Source: Acidobacteriota bacterium
GTDB taxonomy: Bacteria > Acidobacteriota > Terriglobia > Bryobacterales > UBA6623
NCBI GenBank assembly: GCA_027592785.1
Contig: JAQCLD010000006.1
Coordinates: 1 to 64,000, forward strand
Direction: 5' to 3'
DNA: 64,000 nt
The translations under genes and the position numbers were made by a program. The notes beneath the pieces were generated by a model, which saw only the letters and a program-made list of their open reading frames with translations, had not been told where the DNA came from and did not search any database. Positions 24,906-33,424 of this stretch are shown piece by piece. Positions within the stretch are counted from its first letter, which is position 1. Every line of letters begins with the position of its first letter.

Positions 24906-24929
24906 GCCGGCTCGAAAGAGCCGGCTTTT
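24906..24929 (+). terminator. Rho-independent terminator
   Basis: GCCGGCTC, a GAAA tetraloop and GAGCCGGC, followed by TTTT. It is a textbook hairpin on the plus strand. Confidence 0.85.
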
Positions 24930-24945
24930 CCTTCGGTACAAAAGG

Positions 24946-24974
24946 AAAGGCCGCCGAGATAATCGGCGGCCTTT
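24946..24974. terminator. Bidirectional terminator between the unknown gene and tolC-like gene
   Basis: AAAGGCCGCCGA and TCGGCGGCCTTT pair over 12 bp with a five-base loop, with A-rich and T-rich ends on both sides. It can stop transcripts from either direction, including the long export operon read from the minus strand. Confidence 0.85.
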
Positions 24975-24998
24975 TTACGTTGAGGAGGGACCGCAGTT

Positions 24999-26642
24999 CT
25001 AGTCGTATTGGATCTGCACGTTGCGCTGGTTGAGCAAGTCGCCGGTGGCTTGATGCAAGCCGGTCACTGCTCGGCGGTAATTGATCGACTGGTTGACGAC
25101 CTGGCTCTGACTCTGAATCAGAGCGTCTTGGGCTTGCAGCAGAAAGAAGATCGTGCTGACGCCGAGGTCGTAGCGTTGTTGTTCGGCGTCAAGACGGAGT
25201 TGCGAGAAGCGGCGCGCCTCAAGAGCCTGTGTCACACCGGCCTTTGCCTGCTCGACTTGAGCGATGGCCTGCACGACATTGAGACGGATGTCTTGTTCGG
25301 TGCTGCGAAGATCGTAGAGATCTTGTTTTTTCGCGATCGACTGGTTGGCGAGCGTCGCGGCAGCCGCGCGGTTTCGTAGCGGCAGGTTCAGGCTAAGACC
25401 GACGCTGTAGGTCGGAAAGTCGAGTCCCCCGATCTGGCCGAACGCATCGCCGAGACCGCCTGGCAGTACCCCGATTACCGGACCCTCCGGTCCGTCTCGA
25501 AGCAATGAGTTGCCGCCGAGACCTTGAACCGAGTAGCTCGCGTTCAACGAGAGATCCGGGCGCATCTGATTCGTAGCCTGCTTGATATTCAAATCGCGGA
25601 CGTCTAGTTGCCTTCTTTGGACCGTCAACTCTGGACGCATCTGAAAGGCTAAGGCGATGAGTTCGTCCTCATTCAGTACGAGGGCATCCTCCGGGGGATT
25701 CGCAGATTCGGTGAGGTGCAGCGGCATGTCTCGGAAGTCAGCGTCTAGGTCAGCTCCGACCTGCCGCCGGACCGCCGCGTCAGCCTGTTGAAGCGCATAG
25801 ATCGCGTTCGTGACGGACACCTGCGCGTTCGCCGCCTGCTGTTCCGGCTGATAGATGTCAAGAGGCGAAATGGCGCCGAGTTCCAACTCTCGACGGCTCC
25901 GCTCGAGCGAGGTTTGCGCGAGGTTCAGATTGTTCCGTTGCACCTCTAGGCTTTCCCGCTGCTGGACGGCCAGCCAATACTGGATCTCGGCTCGCGCGAG
26001 GAGTGCGATGATCTGCTGTCTCGCTTGCTCTCGTGAACGGTCTAGCTGTACGCGGGCCACCAGGTACGGTATACGCTGGATCGACCTGCCACGACCGCGC
26101 AGCAACGGCTGAGACAAGTTCACTCCGAAAGTTTCGCGAAGAGATGGATTAAACGTCGCGATACTCCGATTGTTCGAGTTCCTACTGGTGCTGAAGTTCG
26201 CGTTCAGGTCGGTTCCCGTATCGAACGTCTTGCCGAACTGGGCTCGACCAACTTGGTTCAGCGACGACACGATGTCGCCTCCCTGCAAATTGTCTTGTGA
26301 GGGCGTCTGGCCACGTGTGGTGTCGAATGAGGCAGTGAAACTTGGGTCAAACGGGCTCAGTGCCGCCTGGACTTGGTTCTCTTGCGAGTAAACGTTGAGT
26401 TTCGCAACCTGCACGTCGCCGTGATTGGCCAACACCAATTCGATGTACTGCTGCAGCGACAGAGTAAGCGTGCCGTCCACCACAAAATCCCGCAATCGGG
26501 ACACCGGCTCGATCTCCACTTCGGTCGGCGGAGCCTGCCAGATCGAGTTCCAGTAGCTTGTTCGCGGGAATCCGCTGAACTGCGCCCAGGCCGGGGTGAC
26601 CATCAAGGCTGCCATCAACAACGCTAAACTCTTCTTTTTCAT
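24999..26642 (-). CDS. TolC-family outer-membrane channel
   Basis: A 547-aa exported protein with a signal peptide (SLALLMAALMVTPAWAQ). Two repeats of the OEP type are visible (LTLSLQQYIELVLANHGDVQVAKLN and LIALAFQMRPELTVQRRQLDVRD) with long coiled-coil helices rich in Q, A and R. It would form the trimeric barrel and tunnel that conducts substrate across the outer membrane. It is the last gene of the five-gene export operon, 51 bp after the permease gene. Confidence 0.9.
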   Translation of the reverse strand: MKKKSLALLMAALMVTPAWAQFSGFPRTSYWNSIWQAPPTEVEIEPVSRLRDFVVDGTLTLSLQQYIELVLANHGDVQVAKLNVYSQENQVQAALSPFDPSFTASFDTTRGQTPSQDNLQGGDIVSSLNQVGRAQFGKTFDTGTDLNANFSTSRNSNNRSIATFNPSLRETFGVNLSQPLLRGRGRSIQRIPYLVARVQLDRSREQARQQIIALLARAEIQYWLAVQQRESLEVQRNNLNLAQTSLERSRRELELGAISPLDIYQPEQQAANAQVSVTNAIYALQQADAAVRRQVGADLDADFRDMPLHLTESANPPEDALVLNEDELIALAFQMRPELTVQRRQLDVRDLNIKQATNQMRPDLSLNASYSVQGLGGNSLLRDGPEGPVIGVLPGGLGDAFGQIGGLDFPTYSVGLSLNLPLRNRAAAATLANQSIAKKQDLYDLRSTEQDIRLNVVQAIAQVEQAKAGVTQALEARRFSQLRLDAEQQRYDLGVSTIFFLLQAQDALIQSQSQVVNQSINYRRAVTGLHQATGDLLNQRNVQIQYD

Positions 26643-26693
26643 CGTTTTCTCGAATCTCGCTTCTCGTCGCGTCCTCGACGAATCCTCGCCCGC

Positions 26694-27947
26694 CTACTCG
26701 TGCCGGATCGCTTCGATCGGGTCGAGCTTAGCCGCCTGCGTCGCCGGATAGATTCCAAATAGCAATCCAACGCCCACTGAGACGCCGAATGCTACTGCAA
26801 TGGAGACGAAAGTCACCACGGTCGGCATATCCGCCAAGATGGAGATTACCGTTGACCCCAGGAAGCCGGTGGCAATACCCAGCAGACCGCCGACAATGGA
26901 GATCATCACGGCCTCAATCAAGAACTGACGCACGATATCCCGCTGGCGTGCGCCGATGGCGCGACGAATGCCGATCTCACGCGTTCTTTCCAAGACGGTT
27001 GCCAGCATGATGTTCATGATGCCGATGCCGCCAACTAACAGTGAGATGCCGGCGATGGAGATCATCACGATCTCGAACATCCGCTGTTGCTGCTGGCGCT
27101 GGGCAAGCAAACCGGCAGGCACCGTAATGGAGAAATCTCCGGAGTCGTTGTGCCGGGCGGTGACGATGGCGCGGACGATCTCGGCTACTTCCACGGAACT
27201 GGAATCTGACTCGACGCGCACGAAGATCCCGTCAATCTCGTCCTTGAGGTAGCTGTTGTTGTCCTCGAACCGCCGCATGACAGTGTTTAACGGCGCGACG
27301 ACCAAATTGTTCCGATCGTCGGACTCCAATCCCTCAACCTTCGCGTCCGCTGTTGCGGCCGGGGACATCACGCCGACAACGCGAAGCCAGACTTCGTTGA
27401 GCTTGATGTATTTGCCCACGGCGCTGCCGTATCCAAGGAGGCTGCCTTTGGCCGCCTCGCCCAGAATGCATACCGGAGCCGAGTGCAGGTTTTCTTCTTC
27501 GGTGAAGAATCGGCCTTCGAGCATCCTGGTCGCGTAGATGTCTGTGTAGTTCGACATGACGCCGATCAGCTGCGGTACGTCTTGCTCGGTGGGAGGCAGA
27601 GTACTGGTTGGCGTAAATGTCTTGCGGGGCGACATCGCGGCGATGTGCGGCGTGTTGGCCTCAATCGCTCTCGCATCGCGGAAGGTCATGCCAGGCGATA
27701 CCTGCCGCATCGCCAGCAACGTATCGCGATCGATCGCCTCGGTCGCTTCGATGATGATGTTGTTGACGCCGAGTTGATCGATAAAACGCAACGTCTCTTC
27801 CTGCGCTCCTTGGGTGATCGATAGCATCGCCACGACCGCGCCGACGCCGAAGATCATGCCCAGCATGGTGAGCAGCGAACGCAGCTTGTGCGCTAGAAGG
27901 CTGGCCAAGCCCATCCAGAGCTCGGGTAGTACTGACGGAACACGCAT
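26694..27947 (-). CDS. MacB-type ABC permease without fused ATPase
   Basis: A 417-aa inner-membrane protein. The N-terminal helix (ALLAHKLRSLLTMLGMIFGVGAVVAMLSI) is followed by a periplasmic MacB_PCD domain, then three helices with the typical IGGIGIMNIMLATVLERTREIGIRRAIGA. The C-terminus ends PIEAIRHE, as normal. The family's ATPase is often fused or next door, but here neither is the case; the ATPase at 42562 is the only candidate in the window. It follows three adaptor genes by 2 bp. Confidence 0.92.
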   Translation of the reverse strand: MRVPSVLPELWMGLASLLAHKLRSLLTMLGMIFGVGAVVAMLSITQGAQEETLRFIDQLGVNNIIIEATEAIDRDTLLAMRQVSPGMTFRDARAIEANTPHIAAMSPRKTFTPTSTLPPTEQDVPQLIGVMSNYTDIYATRMLEGRFFTEEENLHSAPVCILGEAAKGSLLGYGSAVGKYIKLNEVWLRVVGVMSPAATADAKVEGLESDDRNNLVVAPLNTVMRRFEDNNSYLKDEIDGIFVRVESDSSSVEVAEIVRAIVTARHNDSGDFSITVPAGLLAQRQQQQRMFEIVMISIAGISLLVGGIGIMNIMLATVLERTREIGIRRAIGARQRDIVRQFLIEAVMISIVGGLLGIATGFLGSTVISILADMPTVVTFVSIAVAFGVSVGVGLLFGIYPATQAAKLDPIEAIRHE

Positions 27948-27949
27948 CT

Positions 27950-29728
27950 CTAGAAAGCCCTTCCGAGTCCGCCGGGCGCCTGAGAGGTTTTGGCAGCCGC
28001 CTTCTTACGAGGAGTAGCCGGACCGTCCGGCGATTGGAGGCTGATCTGATCGCTCTCTTCGAGTCCGCTGAGGATGACCACCTGAGACTCGGAACGCTTG
28101 CCTAGTTCGACCGGGCGCGGTTCCAGCGTGCGGCCGTTCCAAAGATACACAACAGGGCCTTGGGTCGTGTCGAAGACCGCCTGGTAAGGAATGTAAACAA
28201 CATTCCGCAGGTTCTCCACAATCACCTCGGCATCGGCCAGCAGACCAGGACGCAAGAGGATATCGATATCGGAGCCCACATCAGGGGGGCTCGGCAACGT
28301 GGCGCTTTCGCGTTGCTGCTGACTGAATCCGCCCGGGGCCCCGCGACCGCCGCCGCCTGGTGCTCCGCCCAGCTCCTGTTGCATTCGTTGGCGGAGCTGC
28401 TGACGCTCTTCGGCGCTCAACTCGCTGATTTGCCGTCCGGCTAGCATTGCCTGCATGCGTTCGCGCATTTCCGGAGAGGGAGCAGCGCCCCCGGCGCCGC
28501 CTGGGCCATTAGCCCCGCGTTGCCGCCGGCCAGCGCCGGCACCTTCAGGGGCCTGGCCGCCCGGTTGCCCGCCGCCTGCGCCCGCACCCGCACCAGGGAA
28601 CCCGCCCCTTGCGCCGCCGCCTACAGCGCCACCCTGACGGGAGGCGCCAAAGCCCTGGCTGCGGTTCTGTTCAGCCGTTGCCAGAATCCGCTGGATCTGT
28701 TCGGGCGTTGCTCCGACGTGTCCGAGCAACTCCTTCATGTCGATCGACAGGATGCAGTCGAATTTCTTTGTCGCTTCGCCGCGGAATACGTTGATAGAGG
28801 CGGTGGCGCCCAACCGTTTGATTTTGCCGTGAATGAGCTTTCCAGGCAAAGCGTCCAGACGGATGAGAGCCTCTTGGCCTTCCGCTAGGTTGGCCCGTTC
28901 CACCTCTTCTACCTGCGCCACTAACTCCATTTCAGAAAGGTCCAGCAATTGGGCTACCGCCAAACCTGCCGGGATCTGATCGCCTTCTTGGACTGTGGGC
29001 GTCGTCGTACCGAAGCCGCCGCGACCACCGGAGCGGTTCTCCAGAATAGAGACCAAGCCGCTAATGGGGGCCAAGACCCGGGCGTCGTCGATTCGGCGCT
29101 GCTCTCGATTGACGTCCAGCTGAGCCTTCGTCAGTCGTTCGCGAATCACAGCTAGCTCGGCTTCACTTTGGGCCAAACGGTTCTTGATGTCGCCTTCGAG
29201 TTTCTTCTGGCGGGCCTGGGCCTCCTCTAATGTGAGCTCGTTTTTGCGGGCGTCGATGGCTGAGATCAACTCGTTGCGGCGCACTTGCAACTCAGCTCTG
29301 CGTACCTGGAAGGCGGCGCGCGTTAGTTCCACGTCGTCCTGCAGCTTACGGATTTCCAGCTCCGTCTCTGCCTGCTTCAGTTGTTCCTGGACCTGCTCGA
29401 CTTCTAAGCGATCATCCTCAAGGGCCGCGACGCGTTCGGAATCGTCCAATTCGACGATCAGGTCGCCCCGCTTCGCCAAGGCGCCTGCCGGAGCCAGCTT
29501 GGTGACCTGCGATTGCGACCCTAGGTTGGGCGCGGTCAGCGTCAAGGAACGCACCGCGCGCAGTTCGCCGCGGAAGAAGCTGCGAACCGTTAGGTCGCCG
29601 CGCTTGACTGCCGCCAGAGCGATCTCTTCCTTGGTTCCCAACGAGGCGTTCTGGACGAGGTAAAAACCGCCGAGCACAAGTGCGGCCACGGTCCCTAGGA
29701 CGAGGATACGAACAATCAACTTGCGCAT
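27950..29728 (-). CDS. HlyD/MacA-type periplasmic adaptor with Gly-rich insertion
   Basis: A 592-aa membrane-fusion protein with an N-terminal anchor helix (ILVLGTVAALVLGGFYLV), split lipoyl domain, a long coiled hairpin (about 105-220) and beta-barrel domain. Unlike its neighbours it has a low-complexity insert at about 365-480, very rich in G, A, Q and R (FPGAGAGAGGGQPGG and an MRERMQAMLAGRQ helix). The insert lies within the barrel/membrane-proximal part. It is third of three adaptors. Confidence 0.88.
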   Translation of the reverse strand: MRKLIVRILVLGTVAALVLGGFYLVQNASLGTKEEIALAAVKRGDLTVRSFFRGELRAVRSLTLTAPNLGSQSQVTKLAPAGALAKRGDLIVELDDSERVAALEDDRLEVEQVQEQLKQAETELEIRKLQDDVELTRAAFQVRRAELQVRRNELISAIDARKNELTLEEAQARQKKLEGDIKNRLAQSEAELAVIRERLTKAQLDVNREQRRIDDARVLAPISGLVSILENRSGGRGGFGTTTPTVQEGDQIPAGLAVAQLLDLSEMELVAQVEEVERANLAEGQEALIRLDALPGKLIHGKIKRLGATASINVFRGEATKKFDCILSIDMKELLGHVGATPEQIQRILATAEQNRSQGFGASRQGGAVGGGARGGFPGAGAGAGGGQPGGQAPEGAGAGRRQRGANGPGGAGGAAPSPEMRERMQAMLAGRQISELSAEERQQLRQRMQQELGGAPGGGGRGAPGGFSQQQRESATLPSPPDVGSDIDILLRPGLLADAEVIVENLRNVVYIPYQAVFDTTQGPVVYLWNGRTLEPRPVELGKRSESQVVILSGLEESDQISLQSPDGPATPRKKAAAKTSQAPGGLGRAF

Positions 29729-29748
29729 TTCAGAATCTCTATTTCCGC

Positions 29749-30981
29749 CTAGCTTTCGCCGATTCCCGGATTCTCCAACGCGATCTCGGCGCCTTCCTCA
29801 AGTCCCGATGACACCACGATTTCATTTCCGCTGCGGGCCTGCACTTCGATAGGCTGCGGCCGGAAGGTCTGACCTTCTTTCACGAACACGGTGGGTTTGC
29901 CGTCGATTTGAAAGCTCGCCTTCGCAGGGATAACGATGACGCCCGGAAGCCTCTCGACGATGACTTCGGCGGTGACGCGCATCCCCGGACGGAGGCGGTC
30001 ATCGAGCTTCCGGATGTTTGCCAATGCGGGGAAACTCTTGCCTGGCGGGATGGTATTGAAAACCAGCGCGGCGATGGGGCTCAGCCACGTAATTTCGCCT
30101 TCCAAGCGCGCGTCGGGCACTGCATCCACCTTCAAGCGAACCTCTTGGCCCTGATTGACGCGCCCACGGTCGATCTCGCCAATATGAAACTCCGCTTCCA
30201 GGGATCCCAAGTCCGGGATCTGGGCGATCGCCGCGCCGGTCCACACGGTGTCGCCTTCCTGGAACGGCGGTCGGCTGGTCCCGAACGATCCCTGAGCGCG
30301 ATTGTTGTCCATGATCTGCACGACTCCATCTACCGGAGACCGCAATTCCATACTGGTCAGATACGTCTTCGACAGATCGCGGTCGCGAATCGCCTTCTGC
30401 AGGCGTTCCTTTTTCCGGGCGAGGTCAGCGGACTGCGACAGGTCGGTCGCTTCGACGGTGACTTCGGCTTTGCCTAGCTCACCGGCGGCAGTACCCACAT
30501 CGATGCGGTTCTTGAGCCCCTCAATCTCGGATAGAATTTCTTGCTTGCCCGCCTCCAACTCAGCGCGCTCCAGGTTGTACTTCGACTGCATAACGGCCAT
30601 TTCGTTTTGCTGATCCGCGATCGAATGCTGCGCTTCAAGCTGTTTGATCTCGCTTTGGACCTGGCGCAAGTCAGTCTCTTCTTCCAAGAGCCTGTCTTCC
30701 TGGGCGGCGGCGTCAAACTTGACGACGATATCGCCCTGCCTAATCCGGGAGCCGCTTTCGGCTAGCTGCACGATCTTCAAGTCAGGAGTTCGGGGAGCGG
30801 TGACCTGGACGGACTTGGCGCTTTTCAATTCGCCGCGGCTGGACACTGTGGTGATGAAATCACGCTTTTCCACACGCGCCGTGGGTATTTCCCGCGCGGC
30901 AGGTTGGAAGTAGCCCCAGCCCAGGTAGACGAAGGCCGCTCCGATTGCGGCAAAAACGATCCATGAAACGACACGGCCCAA
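29749..30981 (-). CDS. HlyD-type periplasmic adaptor
   Basis: A 410-aa membrane-fusion protein. It has an N-terminal helix (SWIVFAAIGAAFVYLGWGYF), lipoyl half motif SRIRQGDIVVKFDAA, coiled hairpin, second lipoyl half MELRSPVDGVVQIM, and barrel with LRPGMRVTAEVIVER. It is the shortest of the three tandem adaptors and lacks inserts. It would bridge the permease and TolC channel in the periplasm. Confidence 0.9.
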   Translation of the reverse strand: MGRVVSWIVFAAIGAAFVYLGWGYFQPAAREIPTARVEKRDFITTVSSRGELKSAKSVQVTAPRTPDLKIVQLAESGSRIRQGDIVVKFDAAAQEDRLLEEETDLRQVQSEIKQLEAQHSIADQQNEMAVMQSKYNLERAELEAGKQEILSEIEGLKNRIDVGTAAGELGKAEVTVEATDLSQSADLARKKERLQKAIRDRDLSKTYLTSMELRSPVDGVVQIMDNNRAQGSFGTSRPPFQEGDTVWTGAAIAQIPDLGSLEAEFHIGEIDRGRVNQGQEVRLKVDAVPDARLEGEITWLSPIAALVFNTIPPGKSFPALANIRKLDDRLRPGMRVTAEVIVERLPGVIVIPAKASFQIDGKPTVFVKEGQTFRPQPIEVQARSGNEIVVSSGLEEGAEIALENPGIGES

Positions 30982-30992
30982 AGTACATCCCC

Positions 30993-32387
30993 CTACTTAT
31001 CTTCCGCTTCTTCCACGTGACCGACCGCGAGCTTATCGCCTTCTTTGAGGCCCGCGCTGACGGCAATCTGCGTATCGGTCCAAGAGCTGACTTCCACGGC
31101 ACGCCGTTCCGGCTTTTGATCTTCGCCGCCCAGTAGCCAGACGTACCAATCCTCGCCGATTTGGCTCAGCGCCTCGCGCGGCGCCAGCAGGACGTCTTCT
31201 TGGGTTTCCAACACGACATCGGCGCTCGCCGAGAGGTCGGGAATGATGACTGGGTCTGAATCCAGAATATTGACCGCAACCGCCACGTTCCTGACGTACG
31301 TGCCCGACCCACCACGGCCCCTGCCGGGCATTCCGGCGCCGCCGCCGGCCATAGCCGCGACCGATTCGACTCTGCCCTTCCACGTCCGGTCCGGATAAGC
31401 GTCCAGGTGAATCTCAGCCAACTGGCCAACCCGCAACAAATGAATGTCCGCTTGGTTCACCTGCGTTTGAAGCACCATATCGCTGGGATCGACCACCCGC
31501 ATGAACAGCGAACCGGAATTGACTTGGTCGCCCACCGACGTCTGAGCGAATGATCCGCCGCGAAAACTGGTTTCCAGCACGACGATTCCTGCAATTGGCG
31601 TACGGATCTCAAGGAGCTCTGAGTTGGTTTCCGCTCGCTGTAGGTCGATTCTCTCCATATCACGCTCGAGTTCCACCTGCCGGAGTCGAGCCGCATGCGA
31701 TCTTTCCAGCTTGGCGATCTCCGCCTCCAGCTCCTCGGCGGTAGCTTTCGACTCTTCCATTTGGGCCTGCAACAACTGCGCCTCGATCTCAGACTTGACG
31801 GCCGCGGTTCGCAAATCCAACTCAGTCTTATGGAAGTCGCCCTGAGCCACAACCAGCTGTTGCTTGAGTGCTTCCATCTCGATCATCAGATTGGCCCGCT
31901 GGCGGTCAATTGAGGCTTCTGCCTGGACGAGGTTGGCCCGTTGGCTGTCGATCGTTTGTTCCTGACTCTGGCGGTCAAACTCAGCGACGATGGCGCCGGC
32001 CTTCACCATAGAGCCTGCCGGAGCCATGCTGACCAGCGTCAGGCCTGCACCTCCGCCTCCGCCGACCCGGCGGCCGCGGCGGATTTGGGGCGCCCGAATC
32101 GGCGCGAATCTGCGGGCGACGATCGAACCGCCGACACGCAATGTGCGCTTCAATTCGCCGCGCGTCGCAGCTACTGTCTGTATTCCTCCAGTCGTCGTTC
32201 CGCCGCCGTCGAAGGCTGAGCCGGACCACTGCCATGCCGCCGCGCCCAGCGCAGCAGCCCCGAGGATCAGCCACAAGGACCTGCGGCTGCCCGTCTTGCG
32301 CCGCGGCGCAACCGGTTCCGGTCTAAGCGGAGCGGGAGTTCCCGGTTGATCCGGCTCAAATTCAGGCAAACTCGGTGCAGTGCTCAT
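30993..32387 (-). CDS. HlyD-type periplasmic adaptor
   Basis: A 464-aa membrane-fusion protein. The ATG at 32387 (MSTAPSLPEF) is preferred to the track start 15 codons upstream. A proline-rich cytoplasmic tail precedes the anchor helix (LWLILGAAALGAAAWQW). The lipoyl halves (GSMVKAGAIVAEFDRQ and EIRTPIAGIVVLE) enclose a long coiled hairpin of about 130 residues. The barrel contains a short GGGAGMPGRGRGG insert. It is first of three adaptors in the operon. Confidence 0.88.
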   Translation of the reverse strand: MSTAPSLPEFEPDQPGTPAPLRPEPVAPRRKTGSRRSLWLILGAAALGAAAWQWSGSAFDGGGTTTGGIQTVAATRGELKRTLRVGGSIVARRFAPIRAPQIRRGRRVGGGGGAGLTLVSMAPAGSMVKAGAIVAEFDRQSQEQTIDSQRANLVQAEASIDRQRANLMIEMEALKQQLVVAQGDFHKTELDLRTAAVKSEIEAQLLQAQMEESKATAEELEAEIAKLERSHAARLRQVELERDMERIDLQRAETNSELLEIRTPIAGIVVLETSFRGGSFAQTSVGDQVNSGSLFMRVVDPSDMVLQTQVNQADIHLLRVGQLAEIHLDAYPDRTWKGRVESVAAMAGGGAGMPGRGRGGSGTYVRNVAVAVNILDSDPVIIPDLSASADVVLETQEDVLLAPREALSQIGEDWYVWLLGGEDQKPERRAVEVSSWTDTQIAVSAGLKEGDKLAVGHVEEAEDK

Positions 32388-32504
32388 ATCAAGGGCCGCT
32401 CCGCGGCTGGGTCTTACTAGGACCTCACACATAGAGACGCCAGGTCCAAGATTAGGTTATCGGGAACTGAAAAAACCTGCGGGCTGGGGAGCGCTGCTGC
32501 GTCG

Positions 32505-33359
32505 CTAGAAATTGGGAAGATTGCGCAGCAAAGAGCCGGTGTCGCCGCCGCGAGAAAGGTGCGCTGCATCCAGCACCTTACGGGAAGGATCGTGCAATGT
32601 GCCGATATATCGCATATCCGCTCGTGTCCCGCCCATCAGGATGACCAAATAACTTCGTTGGGGGTACCACAAGGCCTGAAACTGTAAGTCCGCCTCTTCG
32701 GCGTTGAGCCACTGTTCCCGTTCGGCCTGGCCCATCTTGGACACCACGAGATAGTACGAATCGGTGTTGGTGAGACCCAAATAGCGCTGGTCCGTCGTGG
32801 AGGTGTCCGTGCGAAACAGTGCCGCAATCGGGTTCTCCCCCTTACTGAAGTTGAACATGACGAAAAGCAACACGACTGCCAGCCCGGCTAGCAGGGCTTT
32901 GCCGATGAACGAAAGCGTTTGGCGGTCCGCTGCGGAGTTGGTACGCTTCGGGGCTGGCGGTTCGGGACTCGTTACCGTGGGTCGCGACGCTCCACCAGGG
33001 GGCGACATCGATACAACCTGTTGCCGAAAAGGCGACACCCCGCCGCCCTTAAACTGAAGCTCTCGCAGCAACCCAACGATTAGAATCGGGGCGTCGGCGC
33101 TGGAAATCTTCCCGATGTGGCTGCGCGGCACCCAAACCTCTTCGCCTGTGCCGGCGTTTCTAGCCAGCACTTCCGACCAGGTCTCCTTTTCGAGAGTCCA
33201 TTCGTTGTGCTCGATGTTCCGTATCGCAGGGAAAAAGGCAAACGTGCGCCCGGCCAGTTCAGCAAAGCGCGGATCTTCATGAGTCTTCACGGATCGGTGC
33301 CTGATCGAAAGTATATCCGCGAATTGGCTTGCAGCGCCCCGGGCCTCGCGGATGGCCAA
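32505..33359 (-). CDS. Single-pass membrane protein of unknown function
   Basis: A 284-aa protein. Residues 1-110 are a soluble beta-rich domain (FAELAGRTFAFFPAIRNIEHNEW, VWVPRSHIGKIS). A linker rich in P and S follows, then one membrane helix (LLAGLAVVLLFVMFNF, about 165-180) and a C-terminal domain (YYLVVSKMGQAEREQWLNAE). It is not a known family to me. It lies 117 bp upstream of the export operon on the same strand and might be its first gene. Confidence 0.6.
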   Translation of the reverse strand: MAIREARGAASQFADILSIRHRSVKTHEDPRFAELAGRTFAFFPAIRNIEHNEWTLEKETWSEVLARNAGTGEEVWVPRSHIGKISSADAPILIVGLLRELQFKGGGVSPFRQQVVSMSPPGGASRPTVTSPEPPAPKRTNSAADRQTLSFIGKALLAGLAVVLLFVMFNFSKGENPIAALFRTDTSTTDQRYLGLTNTDSYYLVVSKMGQAEREQWLNAEEADLQFQALWYPQRSYLVILMGGTRADMRYIGTLHDPSRKVLDAAHLSRGGDTGSLLRNLPNF

Positions 33360-33424
33360 GTAACCAAGTTGGACTGCAAGAGCGTCAAGACGAGTTGATA
33401 GAATGACCTACGGTCTCCTGATCC

